A stretch of 41,906 bases of DNA, from the NCBI GenBank assembly GCA_002408385.1, contig DHSB01000116.1:6244-48149 (forward strand). Direction: 5' to 3'. The notes under the pieces were generated by a model. That model worked only from the letters and a program-made list of their open reading frames with translations, searched no databases and was not told where the DNA came from. Shown here piece after piece: positions 36,064-41,906 of this stretch. This DNA is from Myxococcales bacterium UBA5297 (lineage in GTDB: Bacteria; Myxococcota; Myxococcia; Myxococcales; UBA5297). The translations under genes were made by a program, and so were the position numbers. Position 1 is the first letter of the stretch. The number at the start of each line of letters is the position of its first letter.

Positions 36064-39000
36064 TCACGGCGCCCGCGCGGTATACCGCAAGACGACCTTC
36101 TGTCCCGGCCGAGGCGTCTTCGCGACAGGAAAGTGCACGGCATTGCGTTCCGGCAGGTACTCCCAGACCAGCTCACCCTGAGCGTCTGTGCTGGGAACTG
36201 CGACGCCATCGACCGTGACTTCGATAGGGCCGGCCGCCAGGTCGGGCGGTGTGGGCAGCGGGAAATGCGTGCGCAAACCGCTCGCCACCTCTGCGATCCG
36301 CTCGACGAGGTAGTCGAATTCGGACGTGCGGGCAGGGCAGGCCTCGCCGACGAATCCTCCAGGCGTCACAGCGGTGAAGATTTGCGCGGGAACCGGATTG
36401 TACATGTATCTGAACCAAGCCGAAGGTGGCCGACAGTGCGGGTCCTGCCCTGCGTCGTCACGAATAGGCGTCAGAAACGCGCTCGACATCTTAGGCTCAT
36501 CGCCGTCCAAGGCCGCGGTCATGGCTTTCGCGAATTGGCCGATTTCCCGATAGGGGTATTGAAACGGAGGGCTCTCCTGACAAGAGGTAATGTCCGAGTC
36601 TAGATGCTGGGCATAATGGATAAACGCGAAGCGAGCTCCAGACCGCAAGAAACCAGCGTTGGCGCCGGTTGAGACAGGTGGGGTCAGGGCGAACCAGGCG
36701 ACCCCAAGGTACGCGTAAGCCAGCATCAATATCGGCTGTGGCTCGCCGATTTTCTGCTGCAGCTTTTCTGAAAGGCCAGCGGTGGTCGGGCGAAGGATGC
36801 GATCGGGATCCTGAGGCCCGTGTGACAAAGTGCCCCATTCTGAGGCTGAGGAATCGAGCAGGCAAAAGCGCAAGACGCCGATCTGGAAGTCGTTGCCTGA
36901 CACGGATAGATGATTCAACAGGGCGGGCACGCGCGCCGCAATTTGCTCTTCGGGCCAATTGAGGGGTTCGCCGTCAGCGCCGCTCTCCAGGTAGAGTAGG
37001 ATGTCAACAGAGTCGCCTCCCTCCTGTTGAAATGAGGTGACGTTGATCCGATTGGGCTCAGCGCGCCCGCGGAGTGGAAGCACATGGCGCATGCGCCCAC
37101 TTCGATGCTCCATTTCGAAGACCAGCGAGCCGAGGTATTCGCCAGGGGCTTGCGGAGCGAAGCGGACGGAGACCGGGAAGAGCTCTGGAGCAGGCGGGCG
37201 TGCCTTTGGGTAGTAATTCTCTAGCTCGATCCCATCGGCCGGGATCTCGGTCAGAAGCGTCGCCTGGAACTGAGGCGCCCCGCTGCCAATGGTGACTCCA
37301 TGCAGCTTCACGGTGGGCGCGCAGAGGTGGAGGATCTGAATCACCCTTTCTGCCGATTGCTCCCCGGGCCGCAGTGCCCCGAAGTCAAGCTCGGTCGGCT
37401 GCAGTGCGAGACAGGCGGGGCCTGTTCCTCCTTGGAGGACCACCGCTGGTTCCGGTGCACTCGGGCTGGACACGCGGAGCGCGACGAGCCCGGGGATGTT
37501 GGAGTAGCTCTGGTCGCCGATGCTCCTCGGCTTCAGGGTGACCGGAATGGCCACCTTCTGCCCTGGCGCTACTTCGAGCGCTTGCACTGCCTTGGGGAGC
37601 GAGTAATCCAGCGCGCCCGAGGTAATGCCCTCGACCGTGAGCAGGCAGAGAGCGTCCGGCGATTGGCCGAGGTTCTCGAACGAAAAGCCCATCGTCTTCG
37701 GCGCGGTCGCCTGGACTACGCCAAAGTCCAGGACAGAGGGGCTTACCCGGTACTCGCAGGCAGGCATCTGCTTTGCCACGGCGCTGACGGTGATGGCCGC
37801 TCTCGGTCGCTCGGGGTCGTTCGAAAGAATCTCGACCCGCGCGTGCTTGATGCCTGCAGATTTGGGCGTCAGGCGAATCGGTAAGGTCAGGTTGTTGTTG
37901 AAAGGGGCTGGGGCGATCGATGGCGAGGCGGCGATAACGAGCTCGATCTCGTCGGGGGAGGTCTCCGGTGTCAGGGGTTCGACGTGAATGAACGGTGCGC
38001 CATGGTCGCCGTTCGCCTGGGCTGTACCCAGGTGCAGCGCCGCCGCCTCCGCATGCTCAGGCGCGGCCTCGCCGCTGTTTGTCACCAACAGCTCGCGCGT
38101 CTCCGACAGCGCCGCGCCGGCGACGAAAGCAACCGTGCCGAAATCGATAATCTCGGGGAAAACCTCTATCCGCGGCCCGCCGCCGATCTCGGCCAGCGGC
38201 ACTCGGATCTCCTCCTGGCCCTGGAGATCAGTCGCCAATACGAGAGCAGCGCTCTTTTCACCCAGGCTCGTCGGCGTGCAAGTGACCGTGCGACTCAAGC
38301 TCTCTCCCGGCTCGAGCACGAATGCGGCCAGCGAGCCCCAGGAGCTGGCAGGCAGGGCGAAGTCCTCCCCAACCGTGTCCTGGCCCGGAACCACGCGCCA
38401 CGAGGAGAGCTCGACCGGGCGCTGGGCACTGCTCGTGAAGCGAACCTCCCTAGACACCGAGCGGCCGGGGAGCACGAAACCGCACTCGACTTCGGGAGGA
38501 TCCCACTCCAGCAGCTTCGAGCGACCCTCGCCGATCAAGAGAACGCGTGACGGCTGACAGCCCGGAGCAACCGTGATGTCGATACTCGCCTGGAAGGGCC
38601 TTGCTTCGGATGGCTGAAAGCCGAGCAGCAGCTCTCGCGACCCACCTGCCGGAACGCTCAACGCCGCTCCGGGCCCTCCGTTCTTGTAAGAGAACGTTGC
38701 CCCGTCGCCGTCCTGGGGCGAGGGCGCGCCGAGTTGGGCATCGGTCGCCGTTGACGTGGGGTTGGACAACACGAGCGAGCGCGTCTCTTCCTGGCCGATG
38801 AGCACCAAACCGAAATCGATGCTTTCGGGGAGCTTGCAAGGCGACGGCAGCACCTGAGCTTCAAGCCGCAGCAGGACGGACTCCCGGCCCGGTGCGGTGT
38901 CCGAGGCGCTGATGGATACTTCCGCTGCTAATTGGTGGGGCGCTGTGTCGGCAGATGCGAAGAGTAATGCCTGCAACTCGATGGTCTCGTTGGGCCGCAA

Positions 39001-39330
39001 TTCGCGCCCAACGGGGATGTCGAGTGCAAATGAGTGATTGGCGTCCGGGCGGGCGGCGAAAAGCACCGAATCACCCGAACGATGCGTCGGCGCGAGAATA
39101 GTAACCGACTGCCGCCCGGCGTTGCGAAGCCAGACCGATTGATTCGCTGTCACGCCACCCAGCGCTTCGTCGAATCGCAGTGTCGCAGTCTCGCCGAACT
39201 CTGGCGGGCCGGCGGAAATCTGCAGGTCGCCGTAGACGCCAGTCAGCGACGGCGAGTCACAGCCAGAGAGCATCCCCACAACGACCGCGACCACGGTTGA
39301 TGACGAAAGACGCCTACCGAGCGCAAACAT
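36064..39330 (-). CDS. Large ASH-domain lipoprotein with decayed von Willebrand A region
   Basis: 1088-residue predicted lipoprotein (start ATG 39330; lipobox LSGC, Cys24). From about residue 50 to 770 there are at least five ASH-type (ASPM/SPD-2/hydin-like) beta sandwiches, each opening with a sequence like PESIDFGLVLIGQ, PEIIDFGTVAF, PSVLDFGVVQ or PTELDFGALRPGE. From about 790 a region aligns with von Willebrand A domains of myxobacterial lipoproteins (DSVDILLYLESG, EEQIAARVPALLNHL, NDFQIGVLRF), but the DxSxS metal motif is lost (YLESGAD) and the usual SDExDxS is YAQHLDSD. The C-terminus (IEVTVDGVAVP ... LVWEYLPERNAVHF) matches the tail of that family. Codon use is less GC-extreme than in neighbouring core genes. 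Probably a surface or periplasmic structural protein. Confidence 0.85.
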   Translation of the reverse strand: MFALGRRLSSSTVVAVVVGMLSGCDSPSLTGVYGDLQISAGPPEFGETATLRFDEALGGVTANQSVWLRNAGRQSVTILAPTHRSGDSVLFAARPDANHSFALDIPVGRELRPNETIELQALLFASADTAPHQLAAEVSISASDTAPGRESVLLRLEAQVLPSPCKLPESIDFGLVLIGQEETRSLVLSNPTSTATDAQLGAPSPQDGDGATFSYKNGGPGAALSVPAGGSRELLLGFQPSEARPFQASIDITVAPGCQPSRVLLIGEGRSKLLEWDPPEVECGFVLPGRSVSREVRFTSSAQRPVELSSWRVVPGQDTVGEDFALPASSWGSLAAFVLEPGESLSRTVTCTPTSLGEKSAALVLATDLQGQEEIRVPLAEIGGGPRIEVFPEIIDFGTVAFVAGAALSETRELLVTNSGEAAPEHAEAAALHLGTAQANGDHGAPFIHVEPLTPETSPDEIELVIAASPSIAPAPFNNNLTLPIRLTPKSAGIKHARVEILSNDPERPRAAITVSAVAKQMPACEYRVSPSVLDFGVVQATAPKTMGFSFENLGQSPDALCLLTVEGITSGALDYSLPKAVQALEVAPGQKVAIPVTLKPRSIGDQSYSNIPGLVALRVSSPSAPEPAVVLQGGTGPACLALQPTELDFGALRPGEQSAERVIQILHLCAPTVKLHGVTIGSGAPQFQATLLTEIPADGIELENYYPKARPPAPELFPVSVRFAPQAPGEYLGSLVFEMEHRSGRMRHVLPLRGRAEPNRINVTSFQQEGGDSVDILLYLESGADGEPLNWPEEQIAARVPALLNHLSVSGNDFQIGVLRFCLLDSSASEWGTLSHGPQDPDRILRPTTAGLSEKLQQKIGEPQPILMLAYAYLGVAWFALTPPVSTGANAGFLRSGARFAFIHYAQHLDSDITSCQESPPFQYPYREIGQFAKAMTAALDGDEPKMSSAFLTPIRDDAGQDPHCRPPSAWFRYMYNPVPAQIFTAVTPGGFVGEACPARTSEFDYLVERIAEVASGLRTHFPLPTPPDLAAGPIEVTVDGVAVPSTDAQGELVWEYLPERNAVHFPVAKTPRPGQKVVLRYTARAP

Positions 39331-39357
39331 GGCGTTACCCCCATCGAACGGGCGAGC

Positions 39358-39378
39358 GCGGGCCGTGAAACGGCCCGC
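39358..39378 (-). terminator. Strong hairpin after the frameshifted secreted-protein gene
   Basis: GCGGGCCGT-GAA-ACGGCCCGC is a perfect nine-base stem with a three-base loop, 28 bases after the stop of the upstream minus-strand gene and 27 before the ASH lipoprotein start. No T tract follows, so terminator activity is plausible but not certain. Confidence 0.5.
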
Positions 39379-39406
39379 ACTCATGCATATCCGGCCGGAG
39401 CAGTGG

Positions 39407-40490
39407 CTATTGGGGACCGATCAGGCTCGACATACACCAGATCTCCGCATCGAAGCTCTCGCGTGGATTCGCCAACAGCGATCCCTCCCAGTCCCAGCGA
39501 GCGTAGCCGGAGTCGTATCGCGGATCGAAGCAGCCCGCTGAGAGCGATTCGACCGGCGCCACGGTGACCGAGTTGAAGATCAGGTCGAATCGACTTAGCC
39601 CTGCAAGTAGCCCACGCCAGCCGCTCCACGGATAGCTTTCAGTCTCGGCATAGGTACCCGCTGGGGCGACGTAATTGAGGGACTTGGAGTGGTAACGCCA
39701 GGTGGGTTCGAACCATATACCTGCGGTATTGTTTACCGCAATGCCAACCGAGGTCATATCGCACTGGAATGGCTCGATCTCCGCCTGACTGTTCAAGCCG
39801 AAGAAGCCGCAGCTCATCGTTTGCCTGCGCCGAAGAGGATACCCAAACACGATACTATCGTTCGCTCCGTCGAGCTGGACCTGGCCAAGCTCGACAGGCA
39901 CGCCCGAAGTCGTCTTCATGGCAAAGCCCTGGATCGCAAATCCAAGGAAGTCCCATGTCGATGAAGGACGCGCATCGGCGAGAATCGCCGCATTCGTGCA
40001 CGCGCCGGTGCCCTCGTCGTACGTGCAGCTATTCGCGAGCTGGTGCGGCACCAGCTTGTAGCCGGTTCCTGTGATGACCGCGAAGTCGTAGTCGACGGTG
40101 AAGTCTGAGCCAGAGCCGAGGTAGAACTCGGTTGTCCACTTGAACGAGTGAGCGACGGGGTCATAACCGCTCTTGAAGAGGCGCACTCGCAGCCAGCTCG
40201 TTCGTGGATACAGCGCCGCTGTTCGAGCTTATTCTCCAGCCAGTGAGGAAGATGTCGGCATTGGCGTCGGTATAGCCTTGCGCGCCCACCGAGTCCAAAA
40301 TGCCATTGGTTGCGCAGACCGTTCCTCCCGTGCATGCGATTCTTGCGTGCCGGTAGGTATGCACCATCGTGTAGTCGTTCTGATAGTAGTTCAGGGCCTT
40401 GAGCGTTCCCGCGGAAACCGAATCGGCAAGCGCCATGGCGCTGCAACACAGCGAGAAAACGAGAGCCAGCACTGCGAACGGACGGTGCAT
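39407..40490 (-). pseudogene. Secreted protein of unknown function, one frameshift
   Basis: One gene in two frames. ATG 40490 has GGGAGG five bases upstream and starts a signal peptide (MHRPFAVLALVFSLCCSAMA). The first frame runs on sensibly (ALNYYQNDYTMVHTYRHARI ... DIFLTGWRISSNSGA) until near 40213, then fails and stops at 40161. The other frame is open across the join and continues as LYPRTSWLRVRLFKSGYDPV ... WTTEFYLGSGSDFTVDYDFA to the stop at 39407. Loss of one base near 40205-40220 explains both. The rest has several Cys and aromatic residues and resembles a secreted beta-rich protein. No family recognised. Intact length would be about 360 residues. It may be a sequencing error rather than a dead gene. 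Confidence 0.75.
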
Positions 40491-40610
40491 GTATTCCTCC
40501 CTTCGGTAAATGCGACAGACGACATCGCCCCAGTCAACACGCCATGTGATGGTCTCCCGCAGGGCCGGTCTTGTCAAATGCGACCGCCCACACGCCTCTC
40601 CAGTCTGTGT

Positions 40611-40622
40611 AATTAGCTAATT
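40611..40622. promoter_or_regulatory. AT-rich 12-base palindrome
   Basis: AATTAGCTAATT is a perfect palindrome in an AT-rich spot about 120 bases upstream of the frameshifted secreted-protein gene. TTGACA (40577-40572, minus strand) lies between them, without a convincing -10. It could be an operator site. Confidence 0.35.
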
Positions 40623-40641
40623 CTCAACAAGCCTCAGTCTA

Positions 40642-40902
40642 ATGAGCCTGATCGTGCCCATGACCATTCAGGCCATCACCCACAGTCCGCCCGGCATCAA
40701 AACGTCGCTGTCGGACCGCCGGGTACCGATGGCTCTGCCTTTGGTCGCGGTCGACTTCGAGATCGACAGCCGGCCGCCCGTCGCTGCGGGCGATCGGCGC
40801 GGCATCCGGCTCGAGCTCTATCCCGTCGCGGTGCACCGGGCGCTCTCGCAGGAATCGCTCGTCAAGCTCTTCGTCCTCTGGGCCCGCAAACGACCCGCGT
40901 AA
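40642..40902 (+). CDS. Small hypothetical protein (doubtful)
   Basis: 86 residues starting MSLIVPMTIQ. The second half (LPLVAVDFEIDSRPPVAAG ... SQESLVKLFVLWARKR) has a protein-like composition with GC-rich third positions. There is no ribosome site and no family is recognised. A minus-strand frame covers the same bases and looks less protein-like. May not be a gene. Confidence 0.3.
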   Translation: MSLIVPMTIQAITHSPPGIKTSLSDRRVPMALPLVAVDFEIDSRPPVAAGDRRGIRLELYPVAVHRALSQESLVKLFVLWARKRPA

Positions 40903-41109
40903 GCTCGACCGGAGCCTTCGCGGTACAGCGCTCGCTCGATTAGGAGGCGATTCCGATGGCGCACCGCGCATCGACGAATCGGTGCGCTTGACGGTCTCCT
41001 CCAGGCCTTCCTATCGTCGCACCAACCTCGCGAGCCCGAACGCCACCAGGGAGGGAACCCGCCAGCGCTCGCCAGGTCATCCCACAACCATTTTCCGGAG
41101 GATGTGCAA

Positions 41110-41838
41110 ATGGCGTTCGATCTCCAGGAAGCGCTCAAGAGGTCGCCGGTCGAGTTTCGCTTCAAGACGCCCGACAAGCCCATCGCGGTGGCGCTGGTCG
41201 AGGGGCAGACGCTCTTCGACAAGACCGCCTCGAAGCGCGACGGGCTGGCGCGTCTCCCCGATTTCCAGATCGACAACTACGACGCGATCCCGATCCTCTG
41301 CGAAGCGCTCAACAAGCAGGAGCGCGACTGGCAGGCGCTGCGCAATCGCTCGGTCGCCGGTCCTGCCTGCGGGGAGGCCGCGTCGTTCCGCTCCTACTTC
41401 CTCTCGTCGGCCGAATACCTGCTGCGCAAGAACGACGACGCCATGGCGGCGCTCGCTCGAATCAAGGAGGGAGAAGGCATCGACGATTTGGTGGTCGACC
41501 TGGACGATATCGGTGCGCTGGCGAGCACGCCTGAGTACGCCGCCAAGCTCGCGCTCGACTCGAAGCTGCCCCAGGACATCCCCGGCCACGCGAAGGCTCT
41601 GGCCGAGAAGATGATCAAGGCCAAGGACAACTCCGAGTCGCTCGAGGCGATCGCCATGCGCAACCAGCTCTTCTGGCTGCTCGACGAGGTCGTCGAGGAG
41701 GTTCGAGCCGGCGCGAACTTCCTGCTCCGCGACGAACCGAGGCTGCTGGCCGAGATCTCGAGCAGGTACGAGGCCAGGCGCAAGCGTCTCGCGCGCGCAA
41801 AGCCCAAGAAGGCTCAGAGCGAGCCCACTCCGTCCTGA
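41110..41838 (+). CDS. Conserved-looking hypothetical cytoplasmic protein
   Basis: 242 residues. The ATG at 41110 is preceded by GGAGG with an eight-base gap; a GTG at 41104 is too close to it. No signal peptide or membrane helix. The N-terminal third has short strands (SPVEFRFKTPDKPIAVALVEG); the rest is charged and helical (FLSSAEYLLRKNDDAMAALA, HAKALAEKMIKAKDNSESLE, LFWLLDEVVEEVRAGANFLL), ending in a Lys/Arg/Pro tail. Good codon bias and ribosome site support a real gene. I do not recognise a family or catalytic motif. No partner gene is visible, as the window ends shortly after. Confidence 0.8.
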   Translation: MAFDLQEALKRSPVEFRFKTPDKPIAVALVEGQTLFDKTASKRDGLARLPDFQIDNYDAIPILCEALNKQERDWQALRNRSVAGPACGEAASFRSYFLSSAEYLLRKNDDAMAALARIKEGEGIDDLVVDLDDIGALASTPEYAAKLALDSKLPQDIPGHAKALAEKMIKAKDNSESLEAIAMRNQLFWLLDEVVEEVRAGANFLLRDEPRLLAEISSRYEARRKRLARAKPKKAQSEPTPS

Positions 41839-41850
41839 TGCACCTCGGCA

Positions 41851-41879
41851 GGCTGCGGGGCGTCCGGCGCCCTGCAGCC
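41851..41879 (+). terminator. Hairpin after the last gene
   Basis: GGCTGCGGGGCG (41851-41862) pairs with CGCCCTGCAGCC (41868-41879) with one G-T wobble and a five-base loop, 12 bases after the stop. There is no T-rich tail. Confidence 0.45.
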
Positions 41880-41906
41880 GCCTGACGGGCACCGCTCCGC
41901 CTCGCC

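Noticed and set aside
39700..39720. GGTTCGAAC resembling a tRNA T arm
   Set aside because: No acceptor, anticodon or D arm can be folded around it, and it lies inside a protein-coding frame.
40639..40971. 110-codon minus-strand frame
   Set aside because: Arg/Asp/Glu-rich with no motif; the plus-strand frame over the same bases is more protein-like, though itself doubtful.

Overview
The window comes from a chromosome of a GC-rich (about 70%) Gram-negative bacterium, most likely a myxobacterium-like member of the former Deltaproteobacteria (Myxococcota or a relative). This is inferred from gene style, not from a search: a recF/gyrB neighbourhood, large lipoproteins built of thrombospondin type 3, FG-GAP and ASH-type repeats, a Pro-Asp-Ala-Gly repeat lipoprotein, and a fmt/rsmB/rpe cluster. 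Most genes are core housekeeping genes in an order that mixes strands, separated by 150-1000 base gaps full of degenerate dispersed repeats.

Left part (1-11700): a gene-free, repeat-bearing edge; a short phosphoglycerate dehydrogenase (serA type) with an unusual active site; a PAS/HisKA sensor kinase; tRNA-Gln; gyrB; a lipoprotein resembling the periplasmic part of Wzz/GumC chain-length proteins, on the strand opposite to its flanking genes gyrB and recF; recF; and a nucleotidyltransferase plus metallophosphoesterase pair. Middle (11680-25650): a calcium-binding-type TSP3/FG-GAP lipoprotein; the rplM-rpsI operon with a clear promoter and terminator; two wrecked genes (a four-helix-bundle protein and a winged-helix protein); an M61 peptidase; class I fumarase; a HEAT-repeat exported protein; a HAMP-like membrane protein; glycerate 2-kinase directly followed by fmt. 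Then (25970-29081) an AroQ-like protein with a long novel tail, rsmB and rpe.

Right part (29274-41906): a minus-strand cluster of four genes, in transcription order an isoprenylcysteine-methyltransferase-like membrane enzyme, an aldehyde dehydrogenase, a CrtP/CrtNb-like carotenoid oxidase and a CrtN/CrtI-like desaturase, which together read as a pathway from a colourless isoprenoid to an oxidised, possibly methyl-esterified carotenoid carboxylic acid. It is followed downstream by a small Tat-type lipoprotein with 69-base tandem repeats. Beyond it lies a more accessory stretch: a 1088-residue ASH-domain lipoprotein with a decayed von Willebrand A region, a secreted protein broken by one frameshift, and an unrecognised cytoplasmic protein at the right edge.

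The most interesting candidates are the carotenoid acid/ester cluster, the AroQ fusion with its KTLGR repeats and missing lid arginine, the Wzz-like lipoprotein between recF and gyrB, and a family of short repeats that begins exactly at the stop codons of three unrelated genes. All family assignments are from reading the protein sequences; no database search was possible.
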